DNA of 43,493 nucleotides. Origin: CAYRGG01 sp964423745. Lineage in GTDB: Bacteria > Pseudomonadota > Gammaproteobacteria > Competibacterales > Competibacteraceae. Shown here one piece after another: positions 35,675 through 43,493 of this stretch. The notes under the pieces are model-generated. The model ran no database searches. It worked only from the letters and a program-made list of their open reading frames with translations, and was not told where the DNA came from. Every line of letters starts with the position of its first letter. Within the stretch, counting starts at the first letter, position 1. The translations under genes and the position numbers were made by a program. The stretch is taken from NCBI GenBank assembly GCA_964423745.1, contig CAYRGG010000036.1, forward strand, positions 1-43,493. The letters run 5' to 3'.

Positions 35675-36982
35675 ATGAGTATTGAAGTGCGAGTCCCCAC
35701 ACTCCCCGAGTCCGTGACCGACGCCACCTTGATGAGCTGGCATAAACAACCCGGTGATTCCGTCAAACGGGATGAAAACCTGGTTGATTTGGAAACCGAT
35801 AAGGTGGTTTTGGAAATTCCCGCTCCTGCCGATGGTGTATTGAGTGACATTGTGTGTAGCGACGGAGACACCGTCACCGCCGGAGATCTCCTTGCCAACA
35901 TCGAAGAAGGCGCAGTTGCGGAAGCGCCACAGGCTATTCCTGCTGAACAAACCCCACCAAAAACCTCCCAGCCTATTCACGAAGAAACTCCTGCCGCTGC
36001 TAGTGAACACACCACCAGTAATATTGTTGATTTAGAAGGTTTAAGTCCAGCGGTACGACGCTTGGTAAGCGAACATGATTTGGATGTCGGTCAGATTCCT
36101 GGCACAGGCCGTAATCATCGCATTACCAAAGCCGATGTGCTGGCCTATCTAGATTCTCGCAACGCTGCGCCAGCGCCAACGCCCTCTACCCCTTCTCAGG
36201 CACCAGCAACACCAACTCCCACTCCGCCACCGGCGCCTAAAGCACCACCTTCATCACCACAGATTGCCCCGGACACAGCGGGTCGCTTGGAACAACGGGT
36301 TCCCATGACGCGACTGCGTGCCCGGATTGCTGAACGTTTGGTGGAAGCTCAGCAAACCGCCGCCATGTTGACCACCTTCAACGAGATCAATATGCAAGGC
36401 GTGATGAATGTACGCGCCCAGCACAAAGATCAGTTTGAAAAAGCCCATGGCGTGCGGTTGGGTTTTATGTCGTTTTTTGTCAAAGGAGTTGTTGAAGCGC
36501 TGCGACGTTTCCCTGCTGTCAATGGTTCCATCGACGGTAATGACATGATTTATCACGGCTACTATGACATTGGCATTGCCGTTTCGTCCCCCCGGGGTCT
36601 GGTGGTGCCCATCCTCAGGGACGCTGACCAAATGAGCTTTGCTGATGTGGAAAAAACCATCACGGATTTTGGACAACGGGCTAAAGAAGGGGCCCTTGCC
36701 ATGGAGGAACTCTCAGGTGGTACCTTTTCCATTACTAATGGCGGTGTGTTCGGGTCGTTGATGTCTACGCCCATTTTAAACCCACCACAAAGCGCCATTT
36801 TAGGGATGCACAAAACCATGGATCGCGCTATGGTAGAAAATGGCCAAGTTGTGGTACGACCTATGATGTATGTGGCGCTCACCTATGATCACCGCATCAT
36901 CGACGGTAAAGAGGCGGTCACTTTTTTGGTCACTGTCAAGCAGTGTTTAGAAGATCCAGCCCGTTTATTGCTGCAGGTCTAA
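35675..36982 (+). CDS. sucB: Dihydrolipoyl succinyltransferase E2 of 2-oxoglutarate dehydrogenase
   Basis: The core-forming E2 subunit that transfers the succinyl group to CoA. The 435-residue protein has one lipoyl domain (1-78, with Lys43 in ETDKVVLE as the lipoylation site) and an Ala/Pro/Thr/Glu linker. The E1/E3-binding domain is at about 120-156 (LSPAVRRLVSEHDLDVGQIPGTGRNHRITKADVLAYL), followed by a second Pro-rich linker and the catalytic domain from about 205. The latter has VPMTRLRARIAERLVEAQQTAAMLTTFNEINM and the active-site DHRIIDGKEAV at the end. AAMLTTFNE supports a SucB rather than AceF call. It is 24 bases after sucA with a GGAAAGAGA ribosome site. Confidence 0.97.
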   Translation: MSIEVRVPTLPESVTDATLMSWHKQPGDSVKRDENLVDLETDKVVLEIPAPADGVLSDIVCSDGDTVTAGDLLANIEEGAVAEAPQAIPAEQTPPKTSQPIHEETPAAASEHTTSNIVDLEGLSPAVRRLVSEHDLDVGQIPGTGRNHRITKADVLAYLDSRNAAPAPTPSTPSQAPATPTPTPPPAPKAPPSSPQIAPDTAGRLEQRVPMTRLRARIAERLVEAQQTAAMLTTFNEINMQGVMNVRAQHKDQFEKAHGVRLGFMSFFVKGVVEALRRFPAVNGSIDGNDMIYHGYYDIGIAVSSPRGLVVPILRDADQMSFADVEKTITDFGQRAKEGALAMEELSGGTFSITNGGVFGSLMSTPILNPPQSAILGMHKTMDRAMVENGQVVVRPMMYVALTYDHRIIDGKEAVTFLVTVKQCLEDPARLLLQV

Positions 36983-37010
36983 AAAGATAGCTTTGCAACG
37001 GGATTCTGGG

Positions 37011-37040
37011 TGACTCTAGAAGACAACAAAGGGTTATAAT
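37011..37040 (+). promoter_or_regulatory. Candidate promoter of lpd
   Basis: A perfect TATAAT (37035-37040) lies 40 bases before the lpd ATG in the 98-base gap after sucB. The best -35 is TGACTC at 37011-37016 with an 18-base spacer, a weak match. It could give lpd extra, independent transcription, as is known for lpd in other bacteria. Confidence 0.4.
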
Positions 37041-37080
37041 TTAGCACCCATTATTCACCTTATCGAAATCAAGAGACGTT

Positions 37081-38508
37081 ATGGCAAAAACCTATGATGT
37101 GGTTGTGATTGGCGGCGGTCCAGCAGGCTATGTGGCAGCCATTCGCTGTGCTCAGCTTGGCTTGGAAACCGCTTGTGTGGAAAAATGGATTAACTTTAAA
37201 GGTGAACCGGCCCTGGGTGGCACCTGTTTGAACGTGGGTTGCATTCCTTCGAAAACCCTCCTCGAATCTTCTGAACAATATCATAGAGCCAAAGAGCTGT
37301 TGGGAGATCATGGGGTACAGGTAGGGACAGTGAAGCTAGACCTCAACCAAATGATGACCCGTAAAGAAACCATCGTGTCCCAGCTCACCAACGGTGTCGA
37401 TGCCCTGTTTAAATCCAATGGGGTTACTTGGCTCAGGGGGCACGGCAAACTCCTCGCCGAGCGGCGGGTGGAAATTACCGGTTTAGATGACACGGTGGAG
37501 GTGGTGGATGCCGATAACGTGATTATCGCCACCGGCTCTAAACCCATGGAATTAGGCTCCGCTCCGGTAGACAACGAGCTTATTGTCGACTCCACCGGGG
37601 CGTTGGATTTTCGCAAGGTTCCTAAAAAACTGGGCGTCATCGGCGCCGGTGTGATTGGTTTAGAACTAGGCAGTGTTTGGAAACGGCTAGGGGCAGAAGT
37701 GATTATGCTGGAAGCTGTAGAGGATTTCCTCGCGCCGGTAGATTATCAGGTGTCCAAAGACGCTTTTCGTCAGTTTAAAAAACAGGGGCTTGAAATTCAT
37801 TTAGGCGCTCGCGTCATTGACACCAAAAAAGTTAAACGACAGGTTCAAGTGCTTTATCAAGACAAGGATGGAGAGCATGAACTCATCGTGGACAAGCTTT
37901 TGGTTTCTGTAGGCCGTCGTCCCAATACCGACAATATCGCTTCAGCAGAGGCCGATCTGCTCATGGACGAACGGGGTCATGTTCACGTTAATGAACTTTG
38001 TGAAACCAATCTACCCGGCGTTTACGCCATCGGTGATGTGGTTCGTGGGGCTATGCTGGCCCACAAAGGTTCGGAAGAAGGCGTTATGGTGGCGGAAAAT
38101 ATTGCCGGTCAACACGGACATATTAATTATAATACTATTCCTTGGGTTATTTACACCTTTCCTGAAATTGCTTGGGTAGGTAAAACTGAACAAGCCCTCA
38201 AAACTGAAGGCATACCCTATAAAACCGGCACGTTCCCTTTCGCGGCCAATGGCCGTGCTAAAGCGTTAGATGGTGCCATGGGCATGGTTAAACTGCTCGC
38301 CCATGCTGAAACAGATACCATTCTAGGCTGTCATATCGTGGGCCCTTATGCCTCGGAACTCATTCAGGAAGTGGTTTTAGCCATGGAATTTTCAGCGAGC
38401 AGTGAGGATATAGCCCGCACGATTCATGGTCATCCAACTCTTTATGAAGCCATGCACGAGGCGGCTTTAGCCGTTCATGGTCATGCCATTCACAAAATCA
38501 ATACATAA
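37081..38508 (+). CDS. lpd: Dihydrolipoyl dehydrogenase (E3)
   Basis: The flavoprotein that reoxidises the lipoyl group of E2 with NAD. The 475-residue protein has the FAD-binding GGGPAGY (11-17), the redox pair Cys49 and Cys54 in GGTCLNVGCIPSK, and the NAD-binding GAGVIGLELGSVWKRLGAEVIMLE. The second FAD motif is GVYAIGDVVRGAMLAHKGSEEG, and the catalytic His-Glu pair is in HGHPTLYEAMHEAAL near the C-terminus. All required residues are present. It follows sucB and completes the 2-oxoglutarate dehydrogenase complex; it may also serve pyruvate dehydrogenase and glycine cleavage. A strong terminator follows. Confidence 0.97.
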   Translation: MAKTYDVVVIGGGPAGYVAAIRCAQLGLETACVEKWINFKGEPALGGTCLNVGCIPSKTLLESSEQYHRAKELLGDHGVQVGTVKLDLNQMMTRKETIVSQLTNGVDALFKSNGVTWLRGHGKLLAERRVEITGLDDTVEVVDADNVIIATGSKPMELGSAPVDNELIVDSTGALDFRKVPKKLGVIGAGVIGLELGSVWKRLGAEVIMLEAVEDFLAPVDYQVSKDAFRQFKKQGLEIHLGARVIDTKKVKRQVQVLYQDKDGEHELIVDKLLVSVGRRPNTDNIASAEADLLMDERGHVHVNELCETNLPGVYAIGDVVRGAMLAHKGSEEGVMVAENIAGQHGHINYNTIPWVIYTFPEIAWVGKTEQALKTEGIPYKTGTFPFAANGRAKALDGAMGMVKLLAHAETDTILGCHIVGPYASELIQEVVLAMEFSASSEDIARTIHGHPTLYEAMHEAALAVHGHAIHKINT

Positions 38509-38535
38509 GAGTTGGTTAATCTTTAATACTTAGTT

Positions 38536-38562
38536 AAAAAGGGGCCGTTATGCGGCCTTTTT
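38536..38562 (+). terminator. Rho-independent terminator after lpd
   Basis: A stem GGCCG/CGGCC with a 5-base loop (TTATG) is extended outward by two G-T pairs and A-T pairs, since AAAAAGG precedes and TTTTT follows. A/T runs on both sides let it work in both directions, for lpd and for the convergent Uma2 gene that ends at 38594. Confidence 0.85.
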
Positions 38563-38593
38563 CTCAGACAGTTATGAAATTGTTTTGAGCTGA

Positions 38594-39166
38594 CTAGCCA
38601 GGCCCTGACAATAGTTCCCAAACCTCATCATAGACCTGACGAAGGGGAATCTCCAAGGACAGTTGCGCCAATTCAATCACTGCATTTTCGCCACGATATA
38701 CCTCTTCCATCCACTCATTGACCCGCTGATACACTTCAATCTCAATAGCGGTTTGGGAGAGTATCAAATAGGCTGCGACGCTTTCCATCCCCTGATACAT
38801 TTTAAATTTGCGTTGACGATCTCGACTTACACTACTCTCTGAGAGCACTTCCGCCACGATTATGGGAGTCTCTTGATAAGCGCCACGTTCTGCGTTGCAC
38901 ACTACCATGACATCAGGATACGTTTGGTTATGCTTTGTCTGGGATGAAGAAAAACGTAGCGCCATATCGGCCACAAAAACGTCGCACTGACGAGGTAGTT
39001 GTCGTCTCAGTACGTCTCGCAGTCCTAAAGCGACCAAATTATGAGCCCGTGTACCGCTAGTCATCGCCACCGGCTGGCCATCCCAAAGCTCATAGCGGAC
39101 ACCGTCTCGGTCCTCAAGGGCATCAATATCTTCAAACGTTAATAAATTAACAGCAACTTCAGTCAT
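38594..39166 (-). CDS. Uma2-family (DUF820) PD-(D/E)xK nuclease-fold protein
   Basis: A 190-residue protein of the Uma2 family, a restriction-endonuclease-like fold that is abundant in cyanobacteria and patchy elsewhere. The N-terminal LTFEDIDALEDRDGVRYELWDGQPVAMTSG (9-38) is typical. The putative active site is Asp85 in TYPDVMVVC, Glu106 in PIIVAEVLSESS and Lys120 after SRDRQRKF. The C-terminal strands (YLILSQTAIEIEVYQR) fit. The catalytic residues are intact, so a nuclease function is possible, but the biological role of the family is not established. It is a single gene with no partner, between the lpd terminator and a copy of the interspersed repeat; the repeat begins 28 bases before its start codon. 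Confidence 0.88.
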   Translation of the reverse strand: MTEVAVNLLTFEDIDALEDRDGVRYELWDGQPVAMTSGTRAHNLVALGLRDVLRRQLPRQCDVFVADMALRFSSSQTKHNQTYPDVMVVCNAERGAYQETPIIVAEVLSESSVSRDRQRKFKMYQGMESVAAYLILSQTAIEIEVYQRVNEWMEEVYRGENAVIELAQLSLEIPLRQVYDEVWELLSGPG

Positions 39167-39194
39167 ATAGGTCTCGCAAATTCTATAATTCTAC

Positions 39195-39343
39195 TTCAGA
39201 ACCTGTTTTAAATCTGCTCATGTCCGCTGATTCGGCGTTACAGACCCTTCTCCGCTGCTCATTTACTGCCTGTAAACTGCGCTGCTCGAAGGGGCTGCGC
39301 CTTGATTCAGCGAACGTCGCAGGGTTTTAAAACAGGTTCTCAA
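39195..39343. repeat. 149-bp palindromic interspersed repeat, copy 2 (inverted relative to copy 1)
   Basis: The terminal arms AGAACCTGTTTTAAA (39198-39212) and its complement (39326-39340) are perfect, with one more mismatched and two matched bases outside. The reverse complement of this element aligns with 13756-13903 along its whole length with few differences and almost no gaps. Several differences are paired, so the stem is kept. It lies between the Uma2 gene start and the flgL end. The rest of the 303-base gap between these genes (39344-39469) shows nothing recognisable. Confidence 0.85.
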
Positions 39344-39469
39344 ATTAAGGGCAGTCTATCCTTGTAAAGGATCTTTTTGAATAAGTAATCATTACGAAAA
39401 TATTGATTAGTTTCTGCTGCATATAAAGGAATTGCTATCTTCTATGGCTCATTACCTATCCACCAAAGG

Positions 39470-40675
39470 CTACATATAATTAAACAACGATAAATTCTGC
39501 ACCCGCAAAAACGATTGTTGCGCCGCTTCCAAAGTAAACATCTGCTCACTCAAGCGGCTAGCAGCTTCAGCATAATCGAGACCGTCGATATCCGCGACTA
39601 ACTCTTGCATATGTACCAGAAAATCATCGTTGACCTCACCTTGAGCTTGCAAACCATTGAGACGGGCGCCAACCTCGGCTCGCACTCCTAGCACATGTTC
39701 TAAACCTTGATCTAGATCCGCCAACGTAGTGTTGAGTCCCTGATGTAACTGGGCTTTTGCGGCAGGTGAAACGGTTCCACTTTCCAAGGTGTCCACCAGA
39801 TTATCTAAGGTGGTAAAGAGTGATTGCTTACCCGCAGGCTCGATGGAAAAGCTATCTCCAGCCGCCGGTTCGCCTTTGATAGCGGTTTGCATACCGGCGA
39901 ACTCGATGGCCGCACCGGCAGTAAACGTTTCCCCTGTCAGCACAGGAGCGTCGTTGTCTGTGACGTCAATAACATTAAAGGTATCAGCAGCGGTGAACTC
40001 GATACGATAGTTATGCTTCTGGAAAGCCGTTGGATCCGTCACGCTACCCAGATCTATAACACCCGAACCCGTGTTAGCGAGGTCTCCCGCCACGGTAAAA
40101 TCACCGTTGCCGGTGCGCACTTGCTGGAACACCTCTGCGCCGGAATCCCCCACGGCCACTTGACGGGACGAGCCTATTTTAAGAAACCGCTGACCTTGAT
40201 CGCCCTGATAACGGGCAGCACCTTCACCGTCTGCCACAAAAGGCTGCGTGTTGCTTTTGAAACCGGCAAATAGATAATCACCTTCGCTATCCTGAGTGTT
40301 GGCTAATTCCAACAAATTATTGGCTATTTGTCGGACTTCACCGGCGATGTAGCGGCGGTCTTGGTCATTCAAGGCATCACTGTTGGCTTGCACAGTCAAC
40401 ACTCGGACCCGTTGTAGGCTATCTTCAGTGCTGGCCAGCACCGTTTCTTCCAGGGCCAAACGGCCATCGGCTAGATCCCGGTTACGCTGATACTGTTCGG
40501 TGGTGGCCACCTGTTCCCGGAGTTCCATCAGGCGGCTGTTGTTAACCGGATCGTCCGAGGGGCTGAGAATCCGCCGACCGGTACTGAGCTGCTGCTGAGT
40601 TCTAGCAGCGCCCACCTGATGCTCATTGAGGGTACGGACATTTTGTTGATAAAATTGTCGGGTGGCGATACGCAT
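39470..40675 (-). CDS. flgL: Flagellar hook-associated protein 3 (hook-filament junction)
   Basis: FlgL forms the second junction ring between the hook and the flagellin filament. The 401-residue protein has the flagellin-like N-terminal helix MRIATRQFYQQNVRTLNEHQVGAARTQQQLSTGRRILSPSDDPVNNSRLMEL and the C-terminal SRLSEQMFTLEAAQQSFLRVQNLSLFNYM. Both ends form the D0/D1 coiled core. The middle (about 140-285) is a beta-rich insert that makes it longer than E. coli FlgL (317). Part of that insert resembles domains in FlgK. AGGAG, overlapping the flgK stop codon, serves as its ribosome-binding site, so it is coupled to flgK. Confidence 0.95.
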   Translation of the reverse strand: MRIATRQFYQQNVRTLNEHQVGAARTQQQLSTGRRILSPSDDPVNNSRLMELREQVATTEQYQRNRDLADGRLALEETVLASTEDSLQRVRVLTVQANSDALNDQDRRYIAGEVRQIANNLLELANTQDSEGDYLFAGFKSNTQPFVADGEGAARYQGDQGQRFLKIGSSRQVAVGDSGAEVFQQVRTGNGDFTVAGDLANTGSGVIDLGSVTDPTAFQKHNYRIEFTAADTFNVIDVTDNDAPVLTGETFTAGAAIEFAGMQTAIKGEPAAGDSFSIEPAGKQSLFTTLDNLVDTLESGTVSPAAKAQLHQGLNTTLADLDQGLEHVLGVRAEVGARLNGLQAQGEVNDDFLVHMQELVADIDGLDYAEAASRLSEQMFTLEAAQQSFLRVQNLSLFNYM

Positions 40676-40677
40676 AA

Positions 40678-42564
40678 TTATCTCCTAACAACCCCTAGCA
40701 AAGTTTGAAACATATCATCGGCAACCCGAATGAGCTGGGCGGATGCCTCATAAGCCCGTTGATAACGTAGCAAATTAGCAGCCTCTTCATCTAAGTTAAC
40801 GCCGGATACCGCGTCACGGGCCTTTTCCGCTTGCGCCAACAGGTTGCTTTGGGATTTTAGCGTACTTTCGGTACGGCTGCCCTGGGCGGCCACGTTGGTC
40901 ACGAGCCGGTCATGAACGCCTTGATAACTGCTGGTACCATTGAGCAACGTGGAACCGGTTTGTAGATCCGCCAACGCCCGCATGTTGCCATTGTCGCCTA
41001 CACCACCGTTGTTATCTGTGACTAAAAATTTATCACCGCTGGCGGGAGCGCCGTTGACACTTACTTCCCACCCGTTAAAGGCAATGGGATCGCCGCTGGT
41101 ATAGGGCTGACCCGTCGCCAGATTAGTACCTGATGCGGTGTCTACCACATCAAAGGTGGTGGGGCCCGTAAATTGAATTTCCACGGTATTGCGCAACGCA
41201 GTATCGCCCGCATCGGTAATGCGGGTTGCCGTTATCTCGCCACTACCTTGATTGCCATCAATAGCTTCACTACGTACTGGCACCGCCGCGGCCACCGCTC
41301 GGGGGTTATTCACCGCGAGGGTAAAATTAGTAGCGCCCTCTTGAGTCGGTCGAATGACAAAGCGGTCTCCCGTGGCGGGGGTAACGCTGGTTAGGTCAAT
41401 ATTTAAACCATCCACACTGAAGGGACCTGCACCGCTGGCGACCACCGTGTCATCAGCTAAACGGCGCATTTCAAAATCGCTACCCGTGTAGCTCAAAGCA
41501 TAGCCAGATCCGGTCAGTTGGCCGACGTCGCTGACGGCTACGGTAGGTGCGCCGGTGCCCCCATTATTATCATGAGGTACTACACGGGGTTCACCCCCCT
41601 GGAAAAACGCACCACCCAGGTTGCCATCTAAATCCATGCCTTGGCCGTGCTGGGCATTGAAGGTTTCAGCTAATCCCATGGCCATGAGTCCTAAGCGGTT
41701 TTGCGCCGGGTCAAGCACGTCACTACGAAAAGCTAAATAACCACCCACCTGACCTCCATTCAAGCGACCTGACAGATCGCTACCCGTTGGTTGGTTAGCA
41801 TAACGGATTTCCACATTTTGCGGATCGGCGGCAGACTGCCCCACCACTAACTGATTGGCCTTATCACCCATGACAAGGCTCTGACCACTGCCTATAAATA
41901 CGCTGAGACTACCGTCCTTTTGGGGGACAGACTGCACATCGATATATTGGGAAAGATCAGCTAGCAGAGTATCCCGGCGGTCTAGTAAATCGTTAGGGGT
42001 ACCCTGGGCTTTGACGATATCTTGGTTAACATCGGCTAATGCCCCGGCCAGATTATTAATGACACTCACTCCATCGGTTAAGCCTTGATTAACGTGATCA
42101 CGTAGGTCCCTTAATTGCTGATCCGTGTCTTTGAACTGCGCAGTTAAAGATTCAGCGCGACTGAGCATGGTCTGGCGCACCGGCTCTGAGGTGGGTACAT
42201 CGGCCACATCCTGCACAGCGCCAAAAAACTGTTGCATGGTGTTGGCTAAACCGGTTTCGCTGTCACCGATCAGGGTTTCCACTTGACCGATCAAAGCGCT
42301 CAAAGTCTCCGATTGACTTTGGCTGGAGGTATGACTGCGCACCTGTTGGGTGAGAAAATCATCATAAACCCGTTCGATACCTTCTACACCAACACCGGTA
42401 CCGATATAACTGCCTCCCCTTAATTCAGGTGGATTGCTGGTCAGTTCCACCCGCTGACGGCTAAAATTCGGCGTGTTGGCGTTGGCAATATTGTGACCCG
42501 TGGTATTCTGGGCCTGCCGAAACGCCATTAAACTGGAGGTACCTACTTGTAATATATCTACCAT
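40678..42564 (-). CDS. flgK: Flagellar hook-associated protein 1 (hook-filament junction)
   Basis: FlgK forms the first junction ring on the hook. From the ATG at 42564 it has 628 residues. The N-terminal MVDILQVGTSSLMAFRQAQNTTGHNIANANTPNFSRQRVELTS is the conserved rod/hook-type motif, and the C-terminus SGVNLDEEAANLLRYQRAYEASAQLIRVADDMFQTLLGVV is the matching D0 helix. A longer frame starts at 42591, but a GGGAG site 8 bases ahead of 42564 and family similarity decide for the shorter form. The middle has two copies of a beta module that is also found in FlgL. It lies 47 bases after flgJ and 2 bases before flgL. Confidence 0.95.
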   Translation of the reverse strand: MVDILQVGTSSLMAFRQAQNTTGHNIANANTPNFSRQRVELTSNPPELRGGSYIGTGVGVEGIERVYDDFLTQQVRSHTSSQSQSETLSALIGQVETLIGDSETGLANTMQQFFGAVQDVADVPTSEPVRQTMLSRAESLTAQFKDTDQQLRDLRDHVNQGLTDGVSVINNLAGALADVNQDIVKAQGTPNDLLDRRDTLLADLSQYIDVQSVPQKDGSLSVFIGSGQSLVMGDKANQLVVGQSAADPQNVEIRYANQPTGSDLSGRLNGGQVGGYLAFRSDVLDPAQNRLGLMAMGLAETFNAQHGQGMDLDGNLGGAFFQGGEPRVVPHDNNGGTGAPTVAVSDVGQLTGSGYALSYTGSDFEMRRLADDTVVASGAGPFSVDGLNIDLTSVTPATGDRFVIRPTQEGATNFTLAVNNPRAVAAAVPVRSEAIDGNQGSGEITATRITDAGDTALRNTVEIQFTGPTTFDVVDTASGTNLATGQPYTSGDPIAFNGWEVSVNGAPASGDKFLVTDNNGGVGDNGNMRALADLQTGSTLLNGTSSYQGVHDRLVTNVAAQGSRTESTLKSQSNLLAQAEKARDAVSGVNLDEEAANLLRYQRAYEASAQLIRVADDMFQTLLGVVRR

Positions 42565-42611
42565 TTGCTTGACTCCCAACTGCTGTCTCATCCAGCAGTC
42601 ACGAATTTTAA

Positions 42612-43493
42612 TTAACCTTTAGAAGTGTTTATCGGCTCGCTGGCGGTAAACTTTAGCCCTTGCAATCCCTTTTTGAAGGCATCGCTGTCCATGACCCGTT
42701 CAATTTTCGTGGCATATTCAGGGTCCGTGGCATAGCCTGCCTGCTGTAGGGCGTGGACAAAGGCGCTTTTGTTTTCCCGCACCTTCAAAGCGGTTTGGTA
42801 GCGAGGGTTATCGTTTAAAAAATTAGCGTAATCGGCAAAACTGTCCCCATAGGAACCATAAGCGCGAAAGGGGTCGCGGCGACGCACCGGCAAACCGTCG
42901 ATAAATTCTAAAGTGCTATTCACTACCCGCTCTCCTGACCAGCTCTTATCCGCTTTAATGCCAAACAAGTTATGGCTGCTGCGACCATCGCTGTGCTGGG
43001 GCACCGACTTACCCCAGCCGGTCTCCAGAGCAGCTTGCGCGATGAGCACTTCCGGCGCTACGCCAAACTGTTGAGCGACACTTTGGGCATGGGGCCACAT
43101 GTGCCTTACAAATGCCTCTGGCGAGGAAGGCGTAAACGAGGTTTCATGGCTAGGTCCTGTAGACGCGATCAGCTGTTCCACCGCAACCTCAGACGCTGCT
43201 GTAGCGCTACTGGATGAATGGGCGCTAACGGCGGCGGTAGGCTGGGTGATATTTATAATCGTTCTGGGTGGCGCTAGGGGCTCCTCACTACCTAACTGCT
43301 GGGCAATCATGTCCGCCAAACCCAGCGTATTCCGTTGGGAAAGATCCAAAGCAATCTGTTGATCGAAGAGACCCTGATAAAATTGGGTCTGCTCGCTGTT
43401 GAGTAATCCACTGTCGTCAAATTGGGTGGCGCGCATACCCTTTAACATAAGCTGTAGGAAAAGGGCTTCAAACTGTTGAGCAGTCTGCTGAAT
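42612..43493 (-). CDS. flgJ: Peptidoglycan hydrolase FlgJ, 5' end beyond the window
   Basis: FlgJ is the rod cap and a muramidase that opens the wall for the flagellar rod. The visible 293 residues are open up to the last base, so the N-terminus lies outside. The first visible stretch QQTAQQFEALFLQLMLKGMRAT belongs to the rod-capping domain; the ATG at 43448 is internal. After a Ser/Thr/Ala-rich linker, the GH73 glucosaminidase domain starts near PEAFVRHMWPHAQSVAQQFGVAPEVLIAQAALETGWGKSV, where the Glu of LETGWGK is the catalytic acid. NLFGIKAD and YGSYGDSFADYANFL follow. The domain is complete. The gene is followed by flgK and flgL on the same strand. Confidence 0.95.
   Translation of the reverse strand: MQQTAQQFEALFLQLMLKGMRATQFDDSGLLNSEQTQFYQGLFDQQIALDLSQRNTLGLADMIAQQLGSEEPLAPPRTIINITQPTAAVSAHSSSSATAASEVAVEQLIASTGPSHETSFTPSSPEAFVRHMWPHAQSVAQQFGVAPEVLIAQAALETGWGKSVPQHSDGRSSHNLFGIKADKSWSGERVVNSTLEFIDGLPVRRRDPFRAYGSYGDSFADYANFLNDNPRYQTALKVRENKSAFVHALQQAGYATDPEYATKIERVMDSDAFKKGLQGLKFTASEPINTSKG

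Overview
The window reads as a chromosomal segment of a gammaproteobacterium of uncertain order. The RpoD sequence, the macromolecular-synthesis block (tsaD divergent from rpsU-yqeY-dnaG-rpoD), the sucA-sucB-lpd order and the flgJ-flgK-flgL order all fit this class. The genome carries both a virulence-type (non-flagellar) type III secretion system, whose edge is at the left end, and a flagellum, whose rod/hook-junction genes are at the right end. No prophage, insertion sequence or CRISPR array is visible.

Layout. 1-2176: sctJ-sctK-sctL, three type III secretion genes coupled by 4-base overlaps; the rest of the system would lie to the left. 2292-5325 (minus): a MipA/OmpV-type outer membrane protein and penicillin-binding protein 1C, overlapping. 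5418-7335: a small accessory block with a HicA-HicB pair, an LsrG-like monooxygenase-fold protein and an MntA-HepT pair. 7466-13030 (minus): a double-length UvrA of 1854 residues. 13038-14931: a small unknown gene, RidA, a 148-bp palindromic interspersed repeat and TsaD. 15070-20065: rpsU, yqeY, dnaG, rpoD (with an acidic tandem-repeat insert) and a CAU-anticodon tRNA, best read as tRNA-Ile2. 20106-27520 (minus): a fused TRAP permease, a YdjM-type membrane hydrolase, a DUF2333 protein and ValS. 27745-28017 (minus): a stand-alone acyl carrier protein of the type found in exosortase/exopolysaccharide loci. 28473-31675: a LolD-like ATPase with a large FtsX-type permease. 31806-32473: an orphan FitA-like antitoxin converging on a PaaI-type thioesterase. 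32819-38508: sucA, sucB and lpd, encoding the whole 2-oxoglutarate dehydrogenase complex, closed by a terminator. 38594-39343: a Uma2-family protein and a second copy of the 148-bp repeat in the opposite orientation. 39470-43493 (minus): flgL, flgK and a 5'-truncated flgJ.

Most genes are housekeeping genes with well-preserved motifs. The most unusual items are: the interspersed hairpin repeat, whose two copies differ by paired compensatory changes and one of which supplies the tsaD stop codon; the tandem UvrA whose halves have each diverged or shrunk in a different module; the expanding-type DDS repeat inside the essential sigma factor; the sctJ gene with no usual start codon; the orphan exosortase-type ACP; and a palindrome covering the hicA start codon.
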